Source: Sphagnum magellanicum (taxonomy: Eukaryota > Streptophyta > Sphagnopsida > Sphagnales > Sphagnaceae). Taken from it: a DNA stretch of 64,000 bases. The stretch covers positions 15,341,065 through 15,405,064 of the forward strand of contig CM038916.1 of assembly GCA_021904315.1 (NCBI GenBank), given 5' to 3'. Each line of letters opens with the position of its first letter. Positions within the stretch are counted from its first letter, which is position 1. The notes beneath the pieces were generated by a model. The model was not told the origin of the DNA, made no database searches, and worked only from the letters and a program-made list of their open reading frames with translations. Made by a program: the position numbers and the translations under genes. Shown here piece after piece: positions 37,025 to 49,600 of this stretch.

Positions 37025-37476
37025 GGTGGTAGTTATCAATGATAACGATGAGGTTGAAGGTTGTAGGGAAAATCGGTGGAAGAGCAGTGAGCAAGTCTAA
37101 TCTTCCAGCGCTCGCGAAAATTATTGTAGTTGGCAATTCCAACTCTGCAGAAGTTTTTTTTAAAAAAAATGTGACTAAGCTTGGCGCTGGCACAGATGGA
37201 TTTCTGTGGCAGGCTGGTGGAGATGCATTTGGCAAGCCACAAAAATAAACAAAAACAAGTCAGACGCTAATCACCCAACTATAGAAGATCGTGAAAAACA
37301 ACAACAATAGGCACATACGAAAGAAGGCATGATGGCGAGGATGATGTAAAAACTGCCAGGACATTTGCACCACCATCGCAATAATAACAACAAAACTACT
37401 ATAGATCCTGTTACTGCTAGTGATGACAACGACAACGAGGCTACTGATTCTGAACAGAAGAAGGAGCAAACGAAAC

Positions 37477-37927
37477 TATTATGGACCAGACTAGTGTGAG
37501 GCAAGGCAAGAAAACATGACTACAACCAAGCGGGGAAATACAAGACAAGACAAGACAAGATAGGACAATACTGGAGGACTAAGAGCTCTATTGATCCATC
37601 AACTGGTGTTGGTTTGTTGGAGGGCTGTCCCCTAGACCATCTCGTTTTATAACCTTGAACCATCCTATCTTGAGATGCTAAGACGTGGTTGCACTGCAAA
37701 GACGTGGTTGCACTGCTGTACTTTGGAGACATGGCTACACTGTTGCAACGCTGAGACATGGCAACACTGAATGCAACCACTTTGGAGACGTGGCTGCACT
37801 GCTACAATGTTGAAACATGGCAACACTGAGTGCAGCCACTTTGGAGACGTGGTTGCATTGCTACATTACTGAGACATGGTAGCATTGTTGTACCCTGCTT
37901 TTGTGTTGTCGGATCTAGGCCATGACA
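37477..37927 (-). repeat. Chromovirus 5' LTR
   Basis: Same length as the other LTR (451 bp) and alignable throughout. In element orientation it begins TGTCATGGCCTAG and ends CCATAATA. No standard initiator-Met primer site directly follows. Confidence 0.92.
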
Positions 37928-39149
37928 ACTAATGACCAATGTAACCTCCTTGAATAGGTGTTAGTTCTTACTTTCTAACTTCACAATAATGATGCATTTG
38001 AATATGTTGTTGTTTATAACATCTACAGTCACTCCATTTCCCACTTCTATTATATCCTCCCTCTACTAGTTATTGCATGAACAAACAAATATTTGTTTTG
38101 TTAGTTTATACCTTACACAACATGTTAGTAAGATCTATAATTTAATTTTCTTTGAATGTTCTACACTTGGTTAGGTAGTGAATGAAGCCCTTTTGCTAAG
38201 GGAGGACATTGATAGTGGATGGTTCTTTATTGTAAATGTTGATTTTGAAAATGACACCAACATCCGTGACATTGCCATCAAATGCAAATCTTTGCTAATG
38301 GAACTTTGAGACTTCCAACTACAGGCCTTGATGGCCAAATTGGGTAGGGCAATGAACCCACATGATGTAAATGGAGATATCAAAAAGGTCATGCACATTG
38401 CCATAGGCAATGGAACATATTTCTATAGTCTTGCATTACATTGTTTTTTTTCTATTGTTCTACTTAGCATGTTCATAGGTAATGTACGTGTTTATTTTTT
38501 ATTAGGCATTTTTTGTCTACTATTGTAAATGGTAGTTTCTTAACAACATCCATAGAAGTGCAAAGTCAAGGTGCTATTGAGTTGACAAGTTTGAACTTGG
38601 ATGTAATGGAACAGTCCCCAAGTTTGAAGGACACTATCCTAGAACAACTACAAGATGTTTTCCATGTATAATTCCATGGCACATTGGAGGCAGATCGTAA
38701 ACATGAAGTAGATTTCCTCTTATTCTATGTATTTAATCCTAGCCCAACTACACCTTGTGCCACACACCTTGTGCATCTTACATTGCAATCATTTACCAGG
38801 ACACCAACCCTTTCCCTAAGGTTGTGCCTTCCAAGGCACTATTCACAAAACCCTGTAAGAACAATCCCCAACCTGAATGACCTTGGATCCCAAGAGGAGA
38901 AGACATAAGACCTTGTAAAAAATGATGCAACAAAGGGTGTAGGAGAAGGTTGTACACAAATCCAGTAAGTTCTACAGGAAAGTTTCAAGATGTTGCTTTC
39001 GTCAATAGGGTTTATATGCTTACCTTGCCAATTGGTTGTCTACATGCCCATTCTTATGACTAGATGTACCCTATAATCATATGTAGTTATAGAGCAGTAT
39101 GATTAGTGTCAACAAGGTTTCTATAATTGTTTGTTTGAATGTTCTACTT

Positions 39150-39835
39150 TTTGTAGGTTGTCCAAAGTTGTGGAAGATTTCCTTGTTAACAATGGTGGGA
39201 CCATGGATTTAGCAATTTCAATTGAAATTAAAGGTGAATACTTGAAACTTAGGGTCAATGCAAATATTCGACTCCTAATTGACCTCACTAGGCACTTAAG
39301 CACATATGCCATGAACTTCTTTAGGGCTTGGTTGTCCCATTGTTGCACACTACCCAAAAATTTCTGAATCACACACCCACACCTTTGGGACATTGTGAAG
39401 AATTGGTTGAAAGAGAAAGGGGAATTAGAAAAAAATGTTGTGCATTTTTTGAAAAAAACATTAAAAGTTTTTTTTGTCAAAAACCTCATCTTTCCATTAC
39501 ACGATGCCAACCATTGGAGTGTCATTGTGATGAACATTGACCAACTTCTACATTATGACCTTCTTATTAGCCATAATTGTTTCCCATCTACAATGGTGCA
39601 TTGATTATTTGCCAAAATGTGGGCAATTAGACAAGGCCTAGTAACTCAAAGGGTAGCTTGGAAACAAGTTACAACAACCAACAATTGAGTTTGGCCTGTT
39701 GGACCACAACAGGAGTCCGACTAGGAATGTGGGTTTTATGTTATGACAGTCATAACAAAATATGTCAAATGGAACGTGTTTGACACCACTGCTAGTCGCT
39801 TCAAGGTATGCAAAACACTAACACCCTTAAACTTT
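39150..39835 (+). pseudogene. Ulp1/C48 peptidase catalytic region
   Basis: Holds LRVNANIRLLIDLTRHLSTY, then WLKEKGELEKNVVHFLKKTL and NLIFPLHDANHWSVIVMNID with the expected His-Trp pair, then after frame breaks the Cys motif ECGFYVMTVITKYV ending in a plausible splice donor (AAG|GTATGC) at about 39805. An in-frame TAG immediately upstream of the Cys motif and the atypical Asp segment suggest loss of function. Confidence 0.75.
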
Positions 39836-41479
39836 GAGTTCTAAAAGTGGTTTTCTAGTTTACAATCTAAACAACGATAGTGCAATTTTGCAAATTACAC
39901 CCATTATTTTTTCAAAGGCTAAAGCCATATAGTGCAAGGACACACTTCATGGTGCAATTTACAACATTGTCAATCCTATAGGGCCATTTAGCATTCCTTG
40001 GAAGGTCAACTTGAAAGAATTGGGGGAAATAATTGAGTCAAATTCTACACAGTCTATAAATGGAGTTGGAACTTGAAAAAGCAACAAAATGAAGAAAGTA
40101 ATTTAGTATAAATATAGCTTGACAAAAAAATTGTAGCTCCCAAAGTTTGAATCAAGAGGTGTAGGTGGACTATTTTGCTTTTGTTTTGGGACAAGTTGTG
40201 AATGCTTGGAGTTTTGGGTTATTCACATAGGAAGAAAGATTTACATGTTGCTTCAATGAATCGTAGTATTGTATCTGCCTAGGTTGGAAATAATTGTAAT
40301 AGAACATTGATAATTGATTAAGGTTTGTCTTTTTGAGAATATTGTTTTTGATTAGTACTTGATTTATGTTGGTGTGTATGACTTTAATGCAAAAGTGTAG
40401 TTCAAACCCATGATTTTGTTGATGTTTTTATATTATACAATGGATTCTATAGTTCACATTTTGTCAACCCATTACATTTCCCATTCTATAGTTGCAATTA
40501 ATCTGAATGTTTTGTATGCCACCTTGTTTTTAATAAGTTTGTAATGACATGTTTAATAATGGCCATAGGTTGACATGGAAAAAAATGTATATTCAACAAA
40601 ACTTTTGGTAAAATTGTACATTAGAAACAACTACCTAGACCCACTAAGGAAATTGTGGTGTTTATGGGCTTTAGTGTTAATATCAAAATTTTCATGGTAC
40701 AAAAACATGAAGATTGCAAAATAGAATCCTAGAACATTGTACATTTTGAATTGCCCATCATTACAAAATATGTAATTCTAAACAATAACAATTAATAACA
40801 TAAATCACATATAACACATTTGAAAAAATGTTCTATAAACATACACGTAAATGTTCTGCAAATAAGAAGTTATGTGTATGTTCACTAGATAACAAACTAA
40901 CTTAGGTTTTGTTTTTGTTCTTCAGACAATGCCTTGACTTAAATCTTGTCTAGTTGTATTGCAAAAAAATGTTATGTCTTATAGTCTAAATTGTCTTTAA
41001 ATGTATCACAACTACAACCAAATTCAATCCTCGAGCACAACAACGACATAATTACCTACAATTGAAAGGACAACATGCATGTCTATCACTTAGGGCAACA
41101 CATGTTCACACATAAATGAAGCATAATTAAATAAGGTAAAATTCACAATTGTTTTGATGTAATGATTAGGCAGTGACCACCTTTAATATTATCAACCATT
41201 TAGAATTCTCTATACGTGAATATACTTTGTTGTTTTATCCTTTAGTTAATTGTTTTTCAGAGCATTAGTTTCAAACATTCCTCTGTGTCTTTTGAGACTA
41301 TTATCACCAAGCACAGTTGGGAGCACTGGTTTTGCATTAGGGTGTTTTAAACTTGCAATGCTTCATGCTAACATATGTTGTTGTTTTCCTCTCAAAACCT
41401 TCAAACCACATAATAAATGTTTTTGGAATGGGGGAAAATCATTTGCTATAGTTTTCAGCTAGGTGAAAACCTGATCAAT
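39836..41479. other. Middle of MULE between its convergent genes
   Basis: AT-rich, with no recognised coding block. It presumably holds the last exon remnants and 3' ends of the two convergent genes; no clear poly(A) signals could be assigned. Confidence 0.4.
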
Positions 41480-44400
41480 GAGTTCGCCTAGGCTAAAAGT
41501 TTTGTAGGCTTCATTTTTTTTGTTGTTTTGAAGGCATCAACATCTTTGAGCTTCTCATTCACACCAATTTCTTGATCAAGCATGTCAATGGAATTAATGT
41601 GAGCATTTAATGCAAGATCCCTTTGTACCCCATGGAATGTATTTGTCTCTCGTACAATTGCACTGTCCAGAATGTGAGGGTGGAACATTTTGAAAATCTT
41701 CATAACATGTTTATAAATTATTTCTTGTTTTGCAATAGGGCAATTACATTATGGCCATTTAGAAGCTGGAATGTGTACAATCCACATTTTTGACGGGTGA
41801 TTGGTGGATGCCATTAATGCAATGTCCTTCCCATTTGGACGTAACATGACATTTGTGTTTGGAATATCACAAGCTTTTAGTATAACATTAAGAATGAGGT
41901 TTTTTTGTTTTGTACAAACCCAAAGATTTTGCACTACACACCATACCAATAATGTGTTAGAACATCACCAACAAGATGCTAAATCAGCCATTCCATTCTA
42001 CACCCAATGATTTTTTTTCTTGAAGAATATAAAATTTTCTTCATGTTGTTATGGAATGACTCCACAGAGGAGTTGGTGTCTTGCCCTACATGTGGAATGT
42101 TTCAATTCCCAACACACCACATCCTTGCCTTTAACAACCAATATTCTTTGAGGTATTGAATGAAGGGACCAACATTGGGGAAACTTGTTTCCAACAAATC
42201 AATTTGTTGTTCTACCCATAGAACAAGGTTAGAATCAATGGGACATCCCTTTGAATACATTGTCCTCCCAAGGGCACACAAGACTTTTGCTTGCTCTTTT
42301 GTAAATCTAATATGTTTTACAACATTTTCAGCCCATGTTTTGCACACATGCCACAAACATAAAAATATTTTTTCTCTTGACCAAATGTTGCTTCATGAAA
42401 AAAAATATCAATAAAATATATTAACATTTATAAAAACAACAACACAATGGCAAGAACAAATTAAATTCACATTGAGTTCAACATTGTTCTATAATGGAAA
42501 ATGGGCTTAGGAGCAATGTCACACAATAACATTTAATGATTAAATGTTTTGCTTTGGAGCATTTGTTAAAAATGTTATATATATTGCAATGGTGAAAAGG
42601 TTGTATGAGACTGTTAATGAAATATTGTTAATATCAATATCATTAACATACACATGACATATTGTTCTATAGTAAACTATGACACATAATTTGTACTTGG
42701 GAGCACTAAGCAAGAATTTTTAGGACACAATACTTGCGAACACAAGTTGACAACTTGTAGTATATTTTAGTTGAAATTATATAATGGAAAATATAATGTT
42801 TGATGGTAGAATTAGAAGCACTATAGGTGTCAAAAATTCCCAAATAGGTATATCTAGCTTCTATGACTTATTTGTAGAAGTAGTAATCTTACCTCAAGAA
42901 GTTGATTTCAACTTGAACATTGTCCACAATGATAGTAGGTGACATCCAATCATTTGGCATTATTTGTGATAGTGACAAAAAGACTAGATGGAAGTCACTT
43001 TCTTGGTTTTTTCCCATGACAATGAATTCAATGGGTACCCCATTTTGCCATTCATCAAACACCATCATTGTGTATAAAGGGTACTATAAAAAACACAATC
43101 CACAATTAGTAGGTTGAATGTTGTAGAACATTTAAAAATTGTCAAGAACTTCACAAAATGGAAGACATTGCCATACCCTACATTGATTTGTGCCAAATGT
43201 TGCGTCAAATGCAATTGCACTCCCTTGTCCATATTTTGACATCATTTCACATTGCCACATAGTTTGGATTCCCAAGGTGAAAGGGGTATCATCTTGGTTT
43301 GGTATATTCAAATATGAAGGGGCATGCTCAACATAATAGAAACTGAATTAGGGTTTTTTAATACTCACATTCTCACATTAATTGGGATTTTTTGATGTTT
43401 TTGCAACAATTCATCTACCCTTTTTTGCCAAGTTCCGCACATCAGAGGGCAAAACAAATGTATCACGTGTAACGGGTTCATTTTGCAATGCCTACTCCCT
43501 CACATACACCTTATGTTGTGCCATACCTTGAGTATGGGACAAACCTTGCCTTATAAGCCCCATGAGATGTGCCTTCATAGCATCTAAAAGTTGTGAACCC
43601 AAAGCATGGCAAAATCCAAGAACATTTTTCCCGTAGCATAGTTCACCCATTTTGTTCTTATGTTTTGCATGCAAGTATATAACTGGAAAATACTATGGTC
43701 CAAATAGGGTTGTTTTGCAATAAAGGATCTTTGGCAACCACGTTTAATAGACATACCTGCCATTGTCTTTCCAATCTTAGTCATTTGTTGTGATTGTTGA
43801 TTAGATTTTGGGAATTCCATCATGGGTTTCTTCCATTTCCTCTTGGTGGATGTATCATGGACTTTATTTTGCTTCCACTTTTGTTGTGTAGACAAGAAAA
43901 GCTTGTGTATGTCCTTAAAAAGTACATTGGTTTTGTCTTTGAGTCCAAAGTTACATGAAAACCTATAGAATAATGAAATTGGGACTGAAGTTTACATTTC
44001 CTATGAATTTGAGACAATGATAATTGAAAAAAAAACATAAACTATATTGTTAGAACTAAAACATCCAAGAACCAATACAAAAAGAAGTTGTAGAACATAA
44101 TGTGTAGAGTGGACAATGGTATGAGAAGGCTTTGGTTGTCACTATGTTCTGAATTAATAGATTATGAATGAATAATTCATTTCTAAATGAAAATAGTATC
44201 TAGAGGAAAAATAATAAAAAATAGATTCTTGATTAGGTTGAAAACTATAGCTTATATTCATTGATGCAAAATGATGTACATAATTGCAATTTAAAACATT
44301 GTTGTCCATCAAAACAAAACATTACAAAATTGCATACATTCACAAACAACATAATGGCAATTGTATTAAGTCTATGTTACCCTAAATCTTGTCTCACCTA

Positions 44401-44753
44401 TAATCGCTCAAGGATGTCTTAATGTGTTTGGGGCAGATGACCTAACATGGTCCTTTTGTCTTCATAAATTTGCACGGGAAGTCAAGATTGTTTTGTTCCC
44501 CTTCTATGAAATCATCGAGCCAATCCCATGGGATGACTGAAATTTCAGCATTGTTGTACAATCCATGTACACTTGTAACATAAGGTAGCCATAGAATATC
44601 AAATTTTTGAAAAGGTCCAGGGGGAGGTTCTTGCACAGTTGCCTTCAAAGCTTGCAGCAAATCCCTTTTTCTAGAAGAAATGAAAGGTGTGTCCTCAATA
44701 ATCTCTGGGATTCCACAATCATCAAAAACCACATTGTACTCTGGGCCTGCCAT
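41480..44753 (-). pseudogene. MULE transposase, multi-exon and decayed
   Basis: The minus-strand start is at 44753 (MAGPEYNVVFDDCGIPEIIE), open to 44442. After a gap, about 43980-43400 reads a basic, Cys/His-containing N-terminal region (RGCQRSFIAKQPYLDHSIC). The MULE core follows: AFDATFGTNQ (first Asp, near 43205), then after an apparent intron PLYTMMVFDEWQNGVPIEFI and PTIIVDNVQVEIN (second Asp, near 42925). The 3' part (42356-41990) has HVCKTWAENVVKHI, a W-rich block, and NIPHVGQDTNSSVESFHNNM carrying the expected Glu. Several stops and frame breaks suggest it is inactive, though some may be intron sequence. It starts about 440 bp inside the right TIR. Confidence 0.8.
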
Positions 44754-45189
44754 TACAAAATTTGAACCCTAAATCTTTGGACATAAAAATTAATAGAGAA
44801 TTAAAATGGCACACAGAACCTCTGTGGAACCTAGAATACATTAGAGATAATTGAAACATTAGTTAGGATGAAGAAGAAGAAATGTACATGCAAATGCCAT
44901 TTTCAATGGGGAATCCCCATTAAGTGACTGAACCTTTGAACCCCAGTTGAGAGTCCCACTTAAAACAAGAGGGCAATGCTTCAACTGAGACATTTCTCAG
45001 TAAATGGTTCACTAATTTTTTGAAATTTTGTGTCAAAGGTTCTCCAAACATACTAAAAATTTCCATTTTGAAAATCGAAAGAAGAAGAAAAATCTCAAGA
45101 AAGTTATGGCTACCTGTCCAAGGTTGCGGGCTGTTGTAAAGTTTGGTTTGTAGCGTGCCATGGAGCTTATCCGTAATCAGCTAAAATTA

Positions 45190-46596
45190 GCCATCATTTC
45201 AAAACATAGCTCTAGGCAGCTAAAGTTTTGTAGAGGATTGTAATGCAGAGCAAAAGTTTGCTCAAATGGGTTGCAATTGACTGCAGAAAGGTGAAGGGAG
45301 GGTCAATGGTGTTGGCCAAGGTGAAACCACACCCACATTGGTACCAATTACTATGATGAAGAAGAGGAACGAATGAAGAAAGTCTTTAAAGTAGTGATGT
45401 GTGGGTCCCCTTTTTTTTTATGGCAGGGCTTGCAGCAGCAAGAGGAAGAGGCCCTCCCGTGTTTTTTTTTGGCAGCATTTGCTGAAGTAGGAGGAAGGAG
45501 GGGGGGGGGGGGGCGCTATGTCCCTGAAACGCCAAATTCCCCCCATCGAACTCTGTCCAGTGCCCTTTCTGGGCCTGACAGAGCAGCCCTGTGGAGAACC
45601 GTGTGGTTCTATCATAGGGTTTGACTTTTTTACTGTCGGAGTTATTTGAATAGAAAAGAAATCATATCTCTTTCAATACTTGAATTATGTGCCAGTCGAT
45701 GGTATCATGTTCTAAACGTGGAGATTCAGATTTCGAACCTGCTGGACCCAGCAGAGCAAAAATAATTCAAGTGGAGTAAAGAAAAATTCGTCACTTTCTT
45801 TTGCTGAACTGAAGAACATGTAGAATATGAATCTGCTGGGCGGCGGCAGAACAAAAAAATTCATGCAGAGTAAAGAAAAATCATCAGGTTCTTTTGTTGA
45901 ACAGAAGAACATATAGAGCATGTTTCTATGGGAACCAGGCGAGGCCAAAAAACATGTACAAGAAGACGAGAAACAGATGGAAGAAGATGGGGGCCGCGAT
46001 GTTCTACATGTTCTTTTTATTCTGCAAAAGAACCTAATAATGTTCTTGTAATTTATTAATTAATTCACGTTTTGCAACACAGCTCACCGCATACGAATCC
46101 AGAACCTTCTAGGTGTAGAGCATGGTACCAACCGCTGGCACAGATTCCCGCACTAAAACTAAGTTTAAAAAAAATAATAATAACCTTCATAGTTAATAAG
46201 TCAAACCTTGCAACAGAACCACACAGTTCTCCGCAAGGTTACACTGTCAGGCCCCAAAAGGGCGTTGGACAGTGCTCAATGGGGGTAGTTTGGGTCTCGC
46301 AAGAAATAGGGGAGGAAAGACTTCCAAAAGTAAAGGGAGATAAGGGCCCACATTTCCCTACTTTGAATTGATGGACTCACACATCACTACTTTAAAACAA
46401 TGGGGCCAGACTGAAAACTTTCTTCATCCATTAGTTTTCGTCATAATAATTGGTACCATTGTGGGTGTGGTTTTGCCCTGGTCAACAGTACTGGGGATGT
46501 TCTGTCAATGGTGAAAGGAGGGCCCAACTATGGTGGTGGGTCAGGGGGCTCGATACTATGCTGAACAGAGCTGGTTAGGGGTATTTAGTGTCTCAC
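45190..46596 (-). repeat. MULE right terminal inverted repeat, split by insertion
   Basis: 46596-46487 and 45310-45190 together match the left TIR (21130-21370) in reverse complement. 45311-46486 is extra sequence with its own inverted-repeat ends. The left TIR therefore shows what the uninterrupted right TIR looked like. Confidence 0.8.
45311..46486. mobile_element. 1.18-kb inverted-repeat (foldback/MITE-like) element in the MULE TIR
   Basis: Arms of about 310 bp (45311-45630 and 46190-46486) are reverse complements. The outer ends are GTTGGCCAAGGTGAAACCAC and GTTGACCAGGGCAAAACCAC. Matching inner blocks include GAACCGTGTGGTTCT against its complement and CTGTCCAGTGCCC against GGGCGTTGGACAG. 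The spacer is about 560 bp and has no gene. A run of G around 45500-45512 may be a sequencing-sensitive homopolymer. Target duplication could not be resolved. Confidence 0.75.
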
Positions 46597-46605
46597 AAAT
46601 TCAAG

Positions 46606-49600
46606 TGAACGCGTTGCATCCCCAGGAATTTGGGCATGTAGCCTTGTATGTAAGCCCATGCCTAGAGAGAGAGAGAGAGAGAGAAGTTGCCCTGCATTAA
46701 GCCTGCTGAGTTACCTGCTGAGAAAGAGGGCTCAATTCAGATGAAGACAACAAATGGTTCTTAATCATTATTGAACTGCAAGTACCATGCTTCCACTTTT
46801 TCCTCTAAAGAAGGAATGGATTTCACGCTGACCTCATTGTTGCTTGTAGAATTGGTATCTTGCAAACAGCCTTGAAAATTTGTGGCTAAATTGGTCGGTT
46901 GTCACTTTGTTTCTGAAACGAGGCTTTGAAAGTTGAGATTTTTTTTAAGTTACCTAACTCTTGAACCCTAATAGGAAATCCCAACATCTTCGTTGCAGAT
47001 TCTTCTGACTCTATCTTCTAAGCTGAATTTTGCTTGCTTGGAATTTTTTTTGCCAAGCTTGAAATTTTTGATTTTCTATGAATTTATTACTCTTGAACCA
47101 TGTGAGGAAATGGAATAATCTTCTTCGCAGATCTCTCTTAATAACTCGGTATATTTATTCTCTTAAATTCCATTTGTTATTGTGCAAGTAGGGTGAAACC
47201 ATAAAATTTCTTTTGCTTCTGTAGAGGAGCTCCACCCATACTTCTTATTTGGACCTCCAACAATATTTCTTGCATCCAAGTTGGCTTGCTACTTCTTTCC
47301 CAAGCCCCAACTCCAATTGTGAAAAACTAGGACAATCAAAGGTAGGAGACTATAGACAATTCAAATGAACCGCATGGAACACTCATTTTAGATCTGCCAA
47401 TCAAGAGTAAATCTTGTACTATGCAATGCCTTTTGCAAGCAAAGCAAAGCATCTTGTGCACATCCCAAAGTCAATTTATTACTCCAAACCAACATAAACT
47501 TGATTGTTTTTCATGAAAAAATATTGTGCAAGGTGCTCATGGAGATGCTCTAAAAACACAAAATGGTGTGTTCTAGCCATCATCACATATCAATTTAAAC
47601 TACTATCAAAATACTTGTCAATACACATTCCAAATTATTAGGCTGTTCACAACCTTTGTGGTCCTGTCTCCATTTATCAGGTTTGATTATTCATATTGTG
47701 GTGGGCTTGGACTCCATACAAAGGAAGGAGTCTCTATCACTCTAAAATAAAATATATTCTAGCAAAGGCTGCCACATACATTTGGAAAGACGACAAGCTG
47801 GATAATGGAAGTCCCACAAAAGTGAAAACAATGAACTTGCAATTTGCAGACCCCAGAGATCCACATAGTAGACTGTTTTTTGGGGTCAAGTGGTATTGAA
47901 GGGAGGAGTCAAAATGGACCATTAAACAAATGAAGAATCAACTTATATAAGTTCGTTTTTAATACCTCTTTAAAGTCCGCCAGGCTATGCGGAAGCAATT
48001 ACTTCAATCTAGGCATTTGAACCTTTCTCTTTAGCTTTCCACACAGGGAATTCTAGTGCATTTCAGTTGACTACAAGTAGGGTAATGCCCAAGGTCTGAC
48101 CTATTAACCGACATAAGCACCTTGTGTTTTTTAACCTTTTTCCCCATTATACCTGGAGGACATCCTCTTGGTACCAGGAGAAAAAAAGGAAAAACAAATA
48201 AATTCCCATCAAAGTGGGCATTCGGTTTTTCAAAATGCCTGCCCTGGGCAGAGGAAAAGTTCCACTTGGAACATGCCCTCCAGTTACACAAGAAAATTTC
48301 TGCTGGCGCTCTATGCATTTCTCAAAGAAAATGAAATGTTGTTGCTGTACATTTGTCCTCCACGATGTCAAGATTTGTTGCATTTTACAGTTGTCTTCTT
48401 TCCAAGTGAAAATGTTCTTTTGGCTTATTTCTCTTGATCTATGGATGCTAAAGCAAGGCAAACATACCCAGACACAGGACTACAGAATATGGTTTTGCCA
48501 GAACACATGCCTAAACCATGTGGTTTCACCCATACCTATGTAATATATATATGCCATCAATGCCATAGTTTGACATCAAGGTAATAATATGTGTCACACT
48601 GTAAGGAGAGTTGTTATCCACTTCTTTGTTCTCAGGGATGATCCACTGTGCTAAATAGGCAAACAAAAGACAGAATATGAGTGACACATGAGGTATATAA
48701 AAAGGAACTTAGTAGGCCCCTTTCACACATGACCCTTAAGGACTCTTCTCCCTCCCCAAAGGATTTAAGATTATGTCATTTTTCCTAAGTGATGTGAGAA
48801 TCAAAGTTGACTTCACAGAATGCAGCAAAATATGTAATATAAGTGGGAAGGTCTTGTCCAGTGTGCTGCCATGCTAGGGTCTCTTTGGTTATGATGAAAT
48901 ATTCACATCCTACTTTTACTGGTCACACTTTAGGCCTACCATGTGGGCTTGATGGAAAAAAGGAACAACTTCAAATTTATTGTCAGCCACCATTTTTTTG
49001 ACAACTGACCAACGAGAATCACACAGTTTAAATTACACTAATGTGTATTTTTTTTAGAAAATGTTTGAAGCACAAGTTGGACATGGAGTAGGGTTTTGAG
49101 GAGGTCTCCAATTTTGTTGGCTCTGCCTGTAAGGGAGAGACTGATCTAGTTCTAATTTGGTCCTATATTTTGAGGAATGGTCACAAGGTCTCACAAGATC
49201 TTACTGCCAACTATGAGTTCATTTATGGGGAAATTTATGTAACATTTCCCATTTTAAGTGTTGAACTTGCCATAATTGGCAGAGCCATGAGTGGATGAGC
49301 TGCTTGTTCCAATTTGGGTTGGGCCCAAGTTCAAGACTCTTTTGCCTGGGGTGAACCAGTACCCACATTGAAGTTAGTTTTACTTCTATTAAGTTACTTT
49401 CAACCATGCTGCTAGACTTTTTTAAAAAATTCCAATCTCATTTGGTATTTGGTCGGTTGCAATTGGTCCATTCAGTGGCCAAACAAGTAGTGGCACAACT
49501 GCTGCTACTGGCAGCTGCACAAGTCTTCACAACCCATGTGCTTCATGCTCAATCACTTTTCTTAATTGCAGCTTGCCGCATTCAATTCCATCAAATAAGT

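Larger units (their letters stand above)
31071..37927 (-). mobile_element. Ty3/gypsy chromovirus, defective, with nested solo LTR
   Basis: Two 451-bp LTRs (31071-31521 and 37477-37927) are flanked by the perfect 5-bp duplication ACTAA (31066-31070; 37928-37932). On the minus strand the order is gag, protease, RT, RNase H, integrase, chromodomain, as in plant chromoviruses. A polypurine tract (complement of TTATCCCCTCCTC, 31522-31534) abuts the 3' LTR. The LTRs start TGTCATG and, by the duplication, end ATAATA rather than CA. No canonical primer-binding site (TGGTATCAGAGC) follows the 5' LTR. The LTRs differ at about 11 of the first 200 positions, so the insertion is old. Stops and catalytic-site changes make it dead. 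Confidence 0.9.
21660..39835 (+). pseudogene. MULE-borne Ulp1/C48 protease-like gene, disrupted
   Basis: Coding-like plus-strand blocks occur at 21660-22033, 22351-22575, 23585-24087, 26800-26891, 30139-30235, 30610-31070, 37933-37965, 38170-38310 and 39150-39835. The last block carries the peptidase C48 signature: HDANHWSVIVMNI (catalytic His) near 39500-39540 and CPVGPQQESD followed by ECGFYVM (catalytic Cys at 39728-39730). A TAG stop sits directly before the ECG motif, and the Asp-bearing segment is atypical (HYDLLISHN where HYDSL is usual). The CACTA, LTR-like and chromovirus insertions each split coding-like sequence; at the chromovirus, STTN before it rejoins DQCNLLE after it. Ulp1-family enzymes cleave SUMO-like modifiers; in transposons their role is unclear. 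First-exon start ATG 21660 is provisional. Confidence 0.65.
21130..46596. mobile_element. Mutator-like element (MULE), 25.5 kb with nested insertions
   Basis: The left terminus starts GCAAAACACTAAATAACCCC. The right terminus, reverse-complemented, starts GTGAGACACTAAATACCCC. Homology between the ends continues for about 230 bp, including a shared CATAGTTGGGCCCTCC block. Both sides carry the identical 9-bp duplication AAATTCAAG (21121-21129; 46597-46605), the size typical of Mutator elements. Inside are a MULE-type transposase on the minus strand starting near the right TIR and an Ulp1-like gene on the plus strand starting near the left TIR. Removing five inserted elements leaves roughly 11 kb. 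MuDR of maize has the same convergent arrangement, and ULP-like genes in MULEs are known from Arabidopsis KAONASHI elements. Both genes are now broken. Confidence 0.85.

Noticed and set aside
48030-48543. Several overlapping open frames of about 90-110 codons on both strands
   Set aside because: No domain, no codon pattern, and frames open on both strands at once, which suggests chance in a low-stop region.
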